From Frankia sp. AgB32 (lineage in GTDB: Bacteria; Actinomycetota; Actinomycetes; Frankiales; Frankiaceae): a stretch of DNA of 50,194 nt. The translations under genes were made by a program, and so were the position numbers. Positions 21,048-29,735 of this stretch are shown here, in pieces. Every line of letters begins with the position of its first letter. Position 1 is the first letter of the stretch. A model generated the notes under the pieces. It ran no database searches and was not told the DNA's origin. It saw only the letters and a list, made by a program, of their open reading frames with translations. The stretch is taken from contig NZ_JALKFX010000050.1 of the NCBI RefSeq assembly GCF_023243045.1, positions 1 to 50,194 on the forward strand. Direction: 5' to 3'.

Positions 21048-22112
21048 TCAGGCGACGCGGCGCCGCCGCGCGATCTCCGCCAGCGCGATACCGGCGGCGA
21101 CCCCGGCGTTGAGCGACTCGACCTGGCCGGCCATCGGGATCCGGACCGTCACGTCGCAGCGCTGCTCGACCAGCCTGCCCAGCCCGCGGCCCTCCGAGCC
21201 GATCACCAGCACCAGCGGATCGGTCGCCATGGCGAGGTCGTCGAGGCTCAGGGCCGCGTCCGCGGCCAGCCCGACGACGAAAAGCCCGCCCTCGGCGTAG
21301 GCGGTGAGGGTCCGGGACAGGTTGGTGGCCCGCGCGATGGGCAGCCGGGCCGCGGCACCGGCCGAGGTCTTCCAGGCCGCGGCCGTCACCCCGGCCGCCC
21401 GGCGCTCGGGCACCACGACGCCGTGCGCCCCGAAGGCCGCCGCGGAGCGAACCACGGCGCCCAGGTTGCGCGGGTCGGTGACGCCGTCGAGCGCGACGAC
21501 CAGACCGGGGGCGCCGGCACGGGCCCGCGCGAGCAGATCGTCGGGATGGGTGTAGCGAAATGCCGGGACCGACAGCGCGAGCCCCTGGTGCGGCGCCGTG
21601 CCGCACATCCTGTCGAGGTCCGGCCGGGCGACGTCGACGACGGCGATCCCAGCCCGACCGGCCAGCCGGCGGGCGTCGTCGAGCCGCTCGTCGAAGTCCA
21701 GGCCGGCGGCGACGAAGAGGGTGGACGCGGGCACCCCGGCCCGCAGCGCCTCGACGACGGCGTTGCGGCCGACGACCAGTTCGTCACCCTCGGTCCGCCG
21801 GGACCGCCCGCCGCCCGCGCCGGGCCCCGCCGCGGCCCGGGCGCCGGCGGCGCGGCCGGCCGCGGTGCGGCGGGGCGCCCCCGGACGGCCATCGACCTGC
21901 GGGGCCTTGGCCTGCGCGGCCGCCCGGCGCTGGGCCGGGTGGCCGGGGCGCATGAACGCGGGCGGGGTGGCACCACGGCCCTCGAGCGCCTTGCGCCCCT
22001 GTCCGCCGCTGCCGGCCGCGGCACCCTTGCGGTGCGAGCCGGACTTGCCGGCCCGCCCGCCCTGACCCCCACGACCGATGCTGCCGCCGCCCCGGCGCCC
22101 TGCGCCAGCCAT
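21048..22112 (-). CDS. rlmB: 23S rRNA 2'-O-methyltransferase RlmB (SpoU/TrmH family)
   Basis: SPOUT methyltransferase that methylates the 2'-O of a guanosine in 23S rRNA (G2251 in E. coli numbering). All three family motifs are present near the C-terminus: [25 protein letters not shown] and [20 protein letters not shown]. The substrate-binding N-terminal domain starts at [14 protein letters not shown]. Before it lie about 110 residues rich in Gly, Arg, Ala and Lys, a basic tail common in actinobacterial copies and probably RNA-binding. ATG 22112 has GGTGG upstream; a GTG at 22121 is the alternative. In many actinobacteria cysS lies next to rlmB; it is not adjacent here. Confidence 0.93.
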   Translation of the reverse strand: MAGAGRRGGGSIGRGGQGGRAGKSGSHRKGAAAGSGGQGRKALEGRGATPPAFMRPGHPAQRRAAAQAKAPQVDGRPGAPRRTAAGRAAGARAAAGPGAGGGRSRRTEGDELVVGRNAVVEALRAGVPASTLFVAAGLDFDERLDDARRLAGRAGIAVVDVARPDLDRMCGTAPHQGLALSVPAFRYTHPDDLLARARAGAPGLVVALDGVTDPRNLGAVVRSAAAFGAHGVVVPERRAAGVTAAAWKTSAGAAARLPIARATNLSRTLTAYAEGGLFVVGLAADAALSLDDLAMATDPLVLVIGSEGRGLGRLVEQRCDVTVRIPMAGQVESLNAGVAAGIALAEIARRRRVA

Positions 22113-22475
22113 CAGTGCCACCGACCGGCGGACGCGCTTGAAACGACCATTCGACTACGGTATACGGCGGCCAGCGAGGATCATTCGACGGCGCGGCCCG
22201 CCGCCGCGGGCCGGCAGGGGCCCCCGGCCGGGGGGCCGAGCCGGGACGGACCGCTGTCGACCTGCCCCGACACGGTCCGTGGAGCAGTCCGGCGCCCTAT
22301 CCTGATGCGGCGGTCCCTCGCCGGTGGCCCGGATGGTCCCGGCCCGCTCATGGCCGTATCAGGAGGGCCCGGTGCGCGACAGATCCCAGCCGCCGCGGTG
22401 GCCGCGCCCGCGCCCCGGCGACGGCATGGCCGCCGCCATCGTCGACACTCGACCCTTACGCTCTCTTGAGGTTGC
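22113..22475. other. intergenic region upstream of rlmB
   Basis: About 360 bases between divergent units. No gene or clear promoter pair identified. GC-rich Arg/Pro open frames cross it and look like shadows. Confidence 0.35.
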
Positions 22476-22682
22476 GTGCCGACGGAGGAGGACACGCCGG
22501 GCGGTGGACCGCCAGTGGTGATCTCCGCCGTCGACGCGCACCGGGCGAAGCTGGGACAATACATCCCGCGTGAATCCGTGATGACCACCGCTCCGACGAC
22601 CGGACCAGCAGGGGCAGGAGGCACCCAGCACATGGCTCTGCACACACCGCCCGCCCGCGAGTGTTCCCGCCCGGCGGCATGA
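22476..22682 (+). CDS. possible small protein overlapping the phosphatase start
   Basis: A 68-residue frame starting GTG (MPTEEDTPGGGPPVVISAVDAHRAKLGQ) with GAGG four bases upstream. Its TGA overlaps the ATG of the phosphatase gene as ATGA, the usual sign of translational coupling. No domain is recognised, and the C-terminal half is low in complexity. It may be a real leader gene of the phosphatase or chance. Confidence 0.3.
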   Translation: MPTEEDTPGGGPPVVISAVDAHRAKLGQYIPRESVMTTAPTTGPAGAGGTQHMALHTPPARECSRPAA

Positions 22683-23025
22683 CCGTGGACCTCAACTCCC
22701 ACGACGACGCCCCGACCGTCGCCTACCAGATGACGGGCAGCGGGGCGTACGAACCCGAGGACGACCTCGGCCGCTGCCCCGTGTGCGCCGCGCCGGTGTA
22801 CGCCGACGACCGCTACTGCGAAGTCTGCGGGCATGCCCTGGCGGGCCCCGACCCGGCCCATGGCGACGCCGACCACAGCGAGATCGATCTCGGCGAGCTG
22901 GCCGGCGTGTGCGATCGGGGGGTGCGGCACACCACCAACGAGGACTCCATGGGACTCGCCGTCGTCTACGGCACTCTCATCGCGGTGGTGTGCGACGGAG
23001 TCTCCACGACGCCGGGATCCGGGCA
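22679..23025 (+). CDS. PP2C-type Ser/Thr phosphatase, truncated, N-terminal zinc ribbon
   Basis: Only the first 115 or so residues remain. An N-terminal zinc ribbon has two CxxC pairs (CPVCAAP and CEVCGHA). The beginning of a PP2C metal-dependent phosphatase follows: GVCDRGVRHTTNEDSMG, with the metal-site NED, and AVVCDGVS with the invariant Asp. After GSGQ the sequence enters a G-run (23026-23074), and the catalytic domain is lost. The other side of the run is a different gene on the opposite strand. I regard this as an assembly break, so the gene is probably intact in the organism. PP2C enzymes of this kind usually oppose Hanks-type kinases. Confidence 0.8.
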
Positions 23026-23074
23026 GGGGGGGGGGGGCCCCCGCGGGGGCGGGGGGGGGGGGGGGGGGGGGGGG
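23026..23074. other. poly-G assembly junction
   Basis: Forty-nine bases almost entirely G with a CCCCCGC patch, including a run of more than 20 G. It cuts a PP2C gene on the left and an SDR gene on the right, each within conserved sequence. That is what a false join or an unresolved gap filled with low-quality sequence would give. Confidence 0.75.
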
Positions 23075-23174
23075 CGACGCCGACGCTCCAGCCCAGCGCG
23101 CCAAGGCCGGCCGCGATCTCATAGCCGATTCCCTTGTTCGCGCCCGTGACCAGGGCAATTGTCTGTTCACTCAT
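23075..23174 (-). CDS. short-chain dehydrogenase/reductase, N-terminal fragment
   Basis: Starts at ATG 23174 and reads MSEQTIALVTGANKGIGYEIAAGLGALGWSVGVA, the first strand-turn-helix of a Rossmann SDR with the NADP-binding TGANKGIG motif. Sequence is then lost in the poly-G block, so about 33 of some 240 residues are present. It diverges from the LysR gene at 23289, with 114 bases between. That is the classic layout for a LysR regulator and its target. Confidence 0.8.
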
Positions 23175-23288
23175 GGGTTCATCCTGTCCGTGCGACGGCC
23201 CCGCGACCAAGACCGTCTCAGTGGGCGGCGATACCGCCGGGGTATCGGTCCGGCGCGGACGGCGCGGTCGGACCGGTACCGTGGGCGA

Positions 23289-24197
23289 GTGGAGACGCGG
23301 GAGCTCCGATACTTCGTCGCCGTCGCCGAGGAGCTTCACTTCGGCCGCGCCGCCGAGCGGCTCGGGATCGCGCAGCCGCCGCTGTCGCGGGCGATCCGCC
23401 AACTCGAACGGCGACTCGGGGTGACGCTGCTGACGCGCACCAGCCGCGCCGTCGCCCTCACCTACGCCGGCTCGGTGCTGCTGCGCGAGGGCCGGGCCGC
23501 CCTCGACGCGGTGGAGGCGGCCGACCGCCGTACCCGCCGGGCCGCGCTCACCGCGGACGGCGCCGGCGGCGGCGGGGGGCTCGTCCTGGTCAGCAAGGCC
23601 GGCGCGTCGACCGAACTGGTGTCGAGGCTGCTCGCCGCCTACTCGGCCGACGCCGAGGCCGTCCCCGTCGACGTGCTGCTGTGCGGGATCGGCGAGCAGG
23701 AACGGGTACTGCGCGACGGCCGGGCCGACGTGGCGCTGCTGCACCGGCCGTTCGACTCGGCGGCCGGCTTCGACACCGAGGACCTCTGCGCCCACGATCA
23801 GGTCGCCGTGCTGCCGGCCGGGCCCCCCCTCGCCGACCGCGACCACGTGCTGCTCGCGGACGTGGCGGCGCTGCCCGGCCTGCCGCTGCCTCGCTGGCCC
23901 GACCGTGACGGCGTCTATCGGGACGGCCCCGGCCCCCGGGTGCGCGACAACACCCAGCTCCACGAGCTGATCGCGCTCGGCCAGGCGGCGGCGATCCTGC
24001 CCCTGTCCCCCCGGACAGCCCTGCACCCCGGCCTGGCCACCGTCCCGGTCCTGGATGCCCCCATGGTCACCACGATGATCGCCTGGCCACCGCACAGCCG
24101 CTCCCGCGCCCTCGCCGCCCTGATCCGCACGGCCCTTTGCCTACGCGAACGCGACGCCGCGGCGGAGCACGCGGTGGCAGGACCGCGCGCTCACTGA
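23289..24197 (+). CDS. LysR-family transcriptional regulator
   Basis: 302 residues, the normal LysR length. The N-terminal winged helix (METRELRYFVAVAEELHFGRAAERLGIAQPPLSRAIRQLERRLG) is followed by a linker helix. A periplasmic-binding-like effector domain starts near residue 95, with a Gly-rich insert (DGAGGGGG) at its border. The start is GTG 23289 because the conserved LysR beginning leaves no other choice; its ribosome binding site is weak. It faces the truncated SDR gene and probably controls that gene and itself. The effector is unknown. Confidence 0.93.
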   Translation: METRELRYFVAVAEELHFGRAAERLGIAQPPLSRAIRQLERRLGVTLLTRTSRAVALTYAGSVLLREGRAALDAVEAADRRTRRAALTADGAGGGGGLVLVSKAGASTELVSRLLAAYSADAEAVPVDVLLCGIGEQERVLRDGRADVALLHRPFDSAAGFDTEDLCAHDQVAVLPAGPPLADRDHVLLADVAALPGLPLPRWPDRDGVYRDGPGPRVRDNTQLHELIALGQAAAILPLSPRTALHPGLATVPVLDAPMVTTMIAWPPHSRSRALAALIRTALCLRERDAAAEHAVAGPRAH

Positions 24198-24322
24198 TCC
24201 CGCGCCTCCTGGATCAGGGTCGCTCTGTACGGCCAGACCGGACAGGCGAGCATGCAGAAGGACTACGGACACCGCTGCCACCCATCGGGACGGCGTTACC
24301 GGTTCCGCGCCGGCCGCGGCGG
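24198..24322. other. convergent spacer LysR/alcohol dehydrogenase
   Basis: 125 bases between convergent stops. A GCCGGCCGCGG-rich inverted segment near the right end could form a hairpin terminator. Nothing else seen. Confidence 0.3.
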
Positions 24323-25537
24323 TCACGCCGCGGGGTCGAGGGCGACCTTCGTCCAGCCGGCCTCGTGCCGGTCGAAGGCCTGGTAGGCGTCGATCGCACT
24401 GGACACGGGCCGGTGCTGGGTGATGATCGTGGCCGGGTCGACGGTGCCCGCCTCGACCATCGACAGCAGCCGCGGAATGTACTGACGGTGGTGGCAGACA
24501 CCGAGCTTGACGGTCAGGTTGCGGTTCATCGCGATGCCGATCGGATACGCCATGAACGTCTCGGGGTAGATGCCGACCACCCCGATCGTCCCCGCCTTGG
24601 CGACCGACTCCGCCGCCCAGCGGGAGACCTGTGACGGCGCGTCGCCGGCCGCCCAGTTCCGCCCGGCGGGCTGGTCCTCGCCGCCGGTGGCGGCGCGGCG
24701 TTCGGTGTCGAACTCCTCGTCGGCCTGCGCGTCCGGGGTCGCGGGGCCGGTGACGGCACGTTGCGCGTCCACGCCGACGGCGTCGATCACCCGATCGACG
24801 CCCACCCCGCGGGTCATCTCCCGGATCATCTCGACCGGGTCCTCATCGTCGAAGTTCACGGTCTCGGCGTGCAGCTCGCGGGCGCCGTCGAGCCGGGAGG
24901 CGACGCGGTCGACGGCGATGACCCGCCCGGCGCCGAGCTGGAACGCCGAGAGCACCGCGAACTGCCCCACCGGGCCGGCGCCGAAGACCGCGACCGTGTC
25001 GGCCGTCCCGACCTCTGCGAGTTTCGCGCCGAACCATCCCGTCGGATAGATGTCCGACAGCATGATCGCCTGGTCGTCGCTGACGGAGTCGGGCAGGGAG
25101 ACCAGCCCGACGTTGGCGAAGGGCACCCGGGCGTACTCGGCCTGCAGGCCGTCGAACGGCCCGGTGGAGATCGGGCCGCCGAAGAACGCCGAACCGGCCT
25201 GCAGCCCGTTCGGGTTCGCGTGGTCACACTGCGCGTAGTAGCCGGCGCGGCAGTACGAACACGACCCGCAGCCGATCGTCGACGGGATCACCACCCGGTC
25301 GCCCGGTCGGAAGTTACGGACATAGCGCCCGACCTCCTCGACGACGCCGACCCCCTCGTGCCCGAGGATCGTGCCCTCCCGCATCCCGGGCATCGTGCCG
25401 CGCACCATGTGCAGGTCGGTGCCGCACACCGCGCTGGTGGTCAGCCGAACGATCGCGTCCATCGGTTCGACGATCTTCGGCTCGGGCACCTGCTCGACGC
25501 GGATGTCTCCCGGGCCATGAAAGACGACGGCCTTCAC
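24323..25537 (-). CDS. zinc-dependent alcohol dehydrogenase (MDR family)
   Basis: 404 residues, medium-chain dehydrogenase related to glutathione-independent formaldehyde and threonine dehydrogenases. The catalytic zinc site is CGTDLH with GHEGVGVVEEVG. Structural zinc cysteines lie in the CGSCSYCRAGYYAQC stretch. The cofactor-binding Rossmann motif is GAGPVG in VAVFGAGPVGQFA. Between the Rossmann part and the C-terminal catalytic lobe, a polar insert rich in Asp/Glu/Ala (around residues 255-300) recalls the insert of formaldehyde dehydrogenase-like members. The GTG start at 25537 is preceded by GAGGAGA. The substrate is not predictable. Confidence 0.9.
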   Translation of the reverse strand: MKAVVFHGPGDIRVEQVPEPKIVEPMDAIVRLTTSAVCGTDLHMVRGTMPGMREGTILGHEGVGVVEEVGRYVRNFRPGDRVVIPSTIGCGSCSYCRAGYYAQCDHANPNGLQAGSAFFGGPISTGPFDGLQAEYARVPFANVGLVSLPDSVSDDQAIMLSDIYPTGWFGAKLAEVGTADTVAVFGAGPVGQFAVLSAFQLGAGRVIAVDRVASRLDGARELHAETVNFDDEDPVEMIREMTRGVGVDRVIDAVGVDAQRAVTGPATPDAQADEEFDTERRAATGGEDQPAGRNWAAGDAPSQVSRWAAESVAKAGTIGVVGIYPETFMAYPIGIAMNRNLTVKLGVCHHRQYIPRLLSMVEAGTVDPATIITQHRPVSSAIDAYQAFDRHEAGWTKVALDPAA

Positions 25538-25664
25538 GACGTCTCCTCACGTACTCGTCGCTGCTGCCCGCACCGAGCCCGCGGCCCGGCGCCGGGCCTG
25601 TCCCTCCTCCCCTACCCGCCGCGCCGCCCGCAGGACCGTGCGGTGTGTGGTCGGTGGACGGCGG

Positions 25665-26504
25665 CTAGCGACGGCCGGTGACGAGGAACATCGTGACGGT
25701 GGCCGTGACCGGGTCGGTGGCGGCGGGGTCGCGCAGCGAATCCAGCCAGGCGGTGAGGGAGCCCGGCGCCGGCTCCGCCTTCTCCTCGATGCGCGCGACC
25801 GTGCGGCTGACCTCCAGCAGCATGTCGACGGCCGCGAAACCCTCCGCGACCACGAGGTACCCGGAGAGAGCGACGTCCTGGAATCCGGCGTCGCGGGCGA
25901 GCCTGGGCAGGTCACGACCGATCCAGCCGTGGCGGAAACTGTCGCACCAGGCGTCGGTGAATCGTCGGGTCGCGGCCCGGTCGGGGCTTGTGATGGTGAC
26001 GGTGGCGCAGTCGGGTTCCACGATCGCGACGCGGCCGCCCGGCCTGAGCACCCGGTGCGCCTGCGTGAGAACCCGGTGCGGTTCGTCGAGGTGCATGAGG
26101 AGCCGGTCCGCCTTCACCGCGTCCAGGCTGGCGACCTCAAGATCGAGGTCGACGGCCGAGCCGACGATGAACGAGACGTTCGCCAGCCCGGCCGGCACCC
26201 GGGCGCGGGCGAGGTCGACGAGTCTGGCGCTGAGGTCGACGCCAACGCAGGCGCCGGTCGGCCCGACGAGCGCACCGATCGCGACGGCATCGTGGCCCAG
26301 GCCCGACCCCAGATCCGCGACCGTGGCACCCGGCCGCAGCGCCAGCTCCCGCAGGACGGCGTTCTTGTAGGCCCGGAATGACGGGAGGGTGTACTGCAGT
26401 TCAATGGCGTCGACCACGTCGCGGAAATGCCGGTCTTGATCGGCGTCGCGGAACGCCTCCGCCCGAGGAGCCGCGCCGGTAGGCGTCTCGCCGCTGTGCC
26501 GCAC
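25665..26504 (-). CDS. class I SAM-dependent methyltransferase
   Basis: About 279 residues from GTG 26504, which has GGAGAA six bases upstream. An earlier GTG at 26558 would add 18 residues but lacks such a site. The SAM-binding motif I is VADLGSGLGHDA, followed by the acidic loop GVDLSARLVDLAR, and motif II/III falls in LLMHLDEPHRVLTQAHRVLRPGGRVAIVEPD. The family is the UbiE/Methyltransf_11 type. A C-terminal part of helices (WLDSLRDPAATDP) ends in a beta strand MFLVTGR. The acceptor is unknown. It sits 128 bases upstream-side of the alcohol dehydrogenase on the same strand and may be co-transcribed. Confidence 0.87.
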   Translation of the reverse strand: MRHSGETPTGAAPRAEAFRDADQDRHFRDVVDAIELQYTLPSFRAYKNAVLRELALRPGATVADLGSGLGHDAVAIGALVGPTGACVGVDLSARLVDLARARVPAGLANVSFIVGSAVDLDLEVASLDAVKADRLLMHLDEPHRVLTQAHRVLRPGGRVAIVEPDCATVTITSPDRAATRRFTDAWCDSFRHGWIGRDLPRLARDAGFQDVALSGYLVVAEGFAAVDMLLEVSRTVARIEEKAEPAPGSLTAWLDSLRDPAATDPVTATVTMFLVTGRR

Positions 26505-27015
26505 GCTGTTTTCTCCGATCGCCAGGGGAGCCTTCCCGACCGTGCCAGGCGGGGGCACACCCGCCGACGTTCACCCGACCACGGCCACCCGAGAGCCTCG
26601 TGACCTGCGCCGACCGTGGTAGCGGGCGTGTGCCCGTGGCGGGGGTTAATGTGCTTCCGTGAATCGCGACGCCCCCTTCCCAGCGTTCATGCTCCCGCAT
26701 CAGGTGTCCCGCCGCGGCGGTGAATCCGCTATCAGCGGCGGGCCATCGAATTTCGTTCGGGAACCGGCCGGGCGTCGCCGAACCGTGTTATCGGGCGGGT
26801 ACACCTCGGCGATTCGGTGTTGCCGCGAGGAAGGGCCCGGCGGTGGCCTGCCGCGCCGGACACCCCGATTCCCGGAGGACACCTGAGGCCCGGGCCACCG
26901 ATCCCGACCAGCGGCCGCGGCGCCCACCGGCCGCCGGGTGGGTGTGGTGTGACCGGCGGCGCCGATCTCGGCGATGTCGCGGTTTTGCCTGCGGCGGCGC
27001 GGTAAGGACTGTCCT
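26505..27015. other. divergent region between methyltransferase and YihY genes
   Basis: About 510 bases with no credible gene; the open frames are Arg/Pro-rich. GGGGGTTAATGTGC at 26641-26654 is a lower-GC spot that may belong to a promoter. Nothing else recognised. Confidence 0.35.
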
Positions 27016-28086
27016 ATGGCTGGGACCTGGCGACGTCGCCGGCAGAAGAGCAACGAGGCGACGGGCGGCGGGCCGGGACCGCAGGCGCCACCCGGCGGGG
27101 CTGCGGCGCCCGAACGGCCCTCGCAACTACGGCCGCGGTCGTGGTTCGCGGTGCTGCGCCGCACGGTGACCGAGTTCCGCGGCGACGAGCTGCCCGACCG
27201 GGCGGCCGCGCTGACCTACTACGGCGTGTTGGCGATCTTCCCCGCACTGCTGGTGCTCGTCTCGACGCTCGGGTTCGTCAGCCAGTCCGCGGCGGACACG
27301 ATCCTGACCAACGTGCAGCAGCTCGCGCCCGGATCGGCCCGCGACATCGTGCGCGACTCCGTCACCGGCATCCGGGCCAGCCCCGGCACGGGCAGCGTGC
27401 TCGCCGCCGTCGGGCTGGTCGGCGCGCTGTGGTCGGCGTCGAGCTACATCGCCGCGTTCATCCGGGCGGCGAACGTCGTCTACGACATCCCCGAGGGTCG
27501 CCCGGTCTGGAAGGTCGTGCCGCTGCGGCTGGCCGTGACCATCCTGATGGTGATCCTGCTCGCGGCGAGCACCGGGATCGTCGTCCTCTCCGGCGGGGTC
27601 GCCGACCGGGTCGGGCGGATCCTCGACGTCGATGTCACGTCCCTGCACGCCTGGTCGTACGCGAAGTGGCCGGCGCTGGCGATCCTGGTCTCGATGATGA
27701 TCTCGCTGCTGTACTGGTCCGCACCGAACGTGCGGGTGCGCGGGTTCCGGTGGCTGACGCCCGGCACCATCCTCGCCGTGGCCCTGTGGCTCGGCGCGTC
27801 GGCCGGTTTCGCGGTGTACGTGGCGAACTTCGGTTCCTACAACAAGACCTATGGCACCCTGGCCGGCGTCATCGTGTTCCTGATCTGGCTGTGGCTGTCG
27901 AACCTGTCGATCCTGCTGGGCCTGGAGTTCGACGCCGAGATCGCCCGCGAGCGGGCCCTGCTCGGCGGTCTGGCCGCGCACACCGAGCCCTGTACGCAGC
28001 CCCGGGACACCCGGACGTGGCGCCGCCGGCGCGGCCCTGGCGACAGCCGGCCAACGGAGCCGGCCCTGTCCCGCGAGCCGTCGTAG
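27016..28086 (+). CDS. YihY/BrkB-family inner-membrane protein
   Basis: 356 residues. The family hallmark DELPDRAAALTYYGVLAIFPALLVLVSTLGF opens the membrane part. About six transmembrane helices follow, including LAVTILMVILLAAS, ALAILVSMMISLLYW and the closing GVIVFLIWLWLSNLSILLGLEFDAEI. N- and C-terminal tails are Arg-rich and cytoplasmic. The family is widespread; its biochemical role is unsettled, and the old link to RNase BN was wrong. ATG 27016 has GGTAAGGA seven bases upstream. It is 101 bases before the MFS gene on the same strand, but an operator-like repeat between them suggests a separate unit. Confidence 0.9.
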   Translation: MAGTWRRRRQKSNEATGGGPGPQAPPGGAAAPERPSQLRPRSWFAVLRRTVTEFRGDELPDRAAALTYYGVLAIFPALLVLVSTLGFVSQSAADTILTNVQQLAPGSARDIVRDSVTGIRASPGTGSVLAAVGLVGALWSASSYIAAFIRAANVVYDIPEGRPVWKVVPLRLAVTILMVILLAASTGIVVLSGGVADRVGRILDVDVTSLHAWSYAKWPALAILVSMMISLLYWSAPNVRVRGFRWLTPGTILAVALWLGASAGFAVYVANFGSYNKTYGTLAGVIVFLIWLWLSNLSILLGLEFDAEIARERALLGGLAAHTEPCTQPRDTRTWRRRRGPGDSRPTEPALSREPS

Positions 28087-28140
28087 GCGCCCGCCGACTG
28101 ATTACTCACAGCCGCGCCCGCCCCCGGCGCCGACGGTTTA

Positions 28141-28173
28141 GTTGTAGCGTCATAACTGTTTTAGACCTACAAC
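28141..28173 (+). promoter_or_regulatory. probable MarR operator/promoter of the efflux operon
   Basis: GTTGTAG (28141-28147) and CTACAAC (28167-28173) are perfect 7-base inverted arms with 19 bases between, in an AT-richer patch (TCATAACTGTTTTAGAC). The right arm ends 14 bases before the MFS start. The efflux gene overlaps a MarR gene downstream, so this is the likely site of autoregulation. Confidence 0.55.
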
Positions 28174-28187
28174 GATCGGAGTTGCCG

Positions 28188-29735
28188 ATGGCGATGCCGC
28201 TACGGCGACCAGCCACACTCCCCCAGGCACCCGCCGACGCGGATCGCGCCGCCGGGCGGCCCGCCGAGACCGGGGCTGGGTCCACAGCCACCGAGATCAG
28301 CCTCCGCCGGCGTTACCTGGTCCTCGGGATCTGCTGTTCCAGCCTTTTCCTCGTCGGCCTGGACAACACGATCCTCAACGTCGCGCTGCCGGCGTTGCAG
28401 CGCGACCTGCACGCCTCCGTCTCCGGCCTGCAGTGGACCATCGACGCCTACGTCATCGTCCTCGCCAGCCTGCTGATGCTCTCCGGCTCGATGGGCGACC
28501 GCTTCGGCCGGCGCCGGGTGTTCCGCACCGGCCTGGTGCTGTTCTCCGCCGGCTCGCTGCTGTGCAGCGTCGCGCCGAGCCTCCGCTGGCTGATCGGGTT
28601 CCGCGCCCTGCAGGCCGTCGGCGGGTCGATGCTCAACCCGGTGGCCGTCTCGATCATCACCAACACGTTCACCGAACCGCGCGAACGCGCCCGGGCCATC
28701 GGCGTGTGGGGCGCGATCATCGGCCTGAGCCTCGCCGCCGGCCCGGTGCTGGGCGGTCTGCTCGTCGACCAGGCGAGCTGGCGGGCGATCTTCTGGATCA
28801 ACGTGCCGGTCGGGCTGGCCGCGTTCGTGCTGACCAGGCTGTACGTGCCCGAGTCGCGGGCGGCGCGGGCCCGGCGGTTCGACCCGGTCGGCCAGCTACT
28901 GATCGCGCTGTCGTTCGGCGCGCTCATCTACGCGCTGATCGAGGCGCCGTCCGCCGGCTGGGTGTCCGCGCAGACGCTCGGGACGCTCGCCGCCGTCGCC
29001 GTCGGGCTCGCCGCGTTCGCCGGCTGGTCGGGCCGGCGCGCGGACCCGGTGCTCGACATGCGGTTCTTCCGCAGCCCGCCGTTCAGCGGCGCCACCCTGA
29101 TCGCCGTCAGCGCGTTCGTCGCGCTCGGCGGCTTCCTGTTCCTCAACACGCTCTACCTGCAGGACGTGCGTGGCTTCTCCGCACTGCACGCCGGACTGTT
29201 CACCCTGCCGATGGCGGCGGTCACCGCGGTGGCCGCGCCGGTGTCCGGCCGGCTCGTCGGCGCCTACGGGCCCCGGCCGTCGCTGCTGATCTCCGGCCCG
29301 TGCATGGCCGCCAGCGGGGTGCTGCTCACCGTGCTGGCGCCGGATACCGGCACGGCGTTGCTGTTCGTCGCCTACGCGCTGTTCGGGCTAGGGTTCGGCA
29401 TGGTCAACGCGCCCATCACGACCACGGCGGTCGCCGGCCTGCCGAACGCGCAGGCCGGTGTGGCCGCGGCGGTGGCGTCCACGAGCAGGCAACTCGGCCA
29501 GGCCCTCGGCGTCGCCGTGATCGGCTCCATCGCCGCCAGCAAGGGCCTCGGCGGCACCCACGTCGACCCCACCGATCCGGCCGGCTGGTGGATCATCGCC
29601 GGCTGTGGCGCCGTCGTCGCCGTCCTCGGCCTGGTCACCACCGGCCCCTGGGCCCTGGCCCGCGCCAGGCGCGCCGCCGCCAGGATGGCGGCCGCGCCGG
29701 CTCCGGTCGCGCCGACCCCAGCCGCGTCGCAGTGA
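28188..29735 (+). CDS. MFS drug efflux transporter, DHA2 (14-TM) family
   Basis: 515 residues, close to the 14-helix EmrB/QacA size. The first membrane helix carries LFLVGLDNTILNVALPAL, the motif D1 region of DHA2 pumps. GDRFGRRRVF is the MFS motif A loop. Motif C is in GAIIGLSLAAGPVLGGLLVD, and WRAIFWINVPVGLAA is the next conserved block. These proton antiporters export drugs or natural products from the cytoplasm. ATG 28188 has CGGAG six bases upstream. The stop overlaps the GTG of a MarR regulator, and an inverted repeat lies just upstream. Together they suggest an inducible efflux operon; the ligand is unknown. Confidence 0.93.
   Translation: MAMPLRRPATLPQAPADADRAAGRPAETGAGSTATEISLRRRYLVLGICCSSLFLVGLDNTILNVALPALQRDLHASVSGLQWTIDAYVIVLASLLMLSGSMGDRFGRRRVFRTGLVLFSAGSLLCSVAPSLRWLIGFRALQAVGGSMLNPVAVSIITNTFTEPRERARAIGVWGAIIGLSLAAGPVLGGLLVDQASWRAIFWINVPVGLAAFVLTRLYVPESRAARARRFDPVGQLLIALSFGALIYALIEAPSAGWVSAQTLGTLAAVAVGLAAFAGWSGRRADPVLDMRFFRSPPFSGATLIAVSAFVALGGFLFLNTLYLQDVRGFSALHAGLFTLPMAAVTAVAAPVSGRLVGAYGPRPSLLISGPCMAASGVLLTVLAPDTGTALLFVAYALFGLGFGMVNAPITTTAVAGLPNAQAGVAAAVASTSRQLGQALGVAVIGSIAASKGLGGTHVDPTDPAGWWIIAGCGAVVAVLGLVTTGPWALARARRAAARMAAAPAPVAPTPAASQ

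Noticed and set aside
22679-23149. PP2C frame continued through the G-run to 23149
   Set aside because: The residues after 23025 are poly-Gly and unrelated Arg-rich sequence from the other side of the join.
22977-24095. Long minus-strand frame through the LysR gene
   Set aside because: It is the antisense shadow of the LysR gene. Only the last part, from 23174 down, is the true SDR fragment, and the poly-G block is read as poly-Pro.
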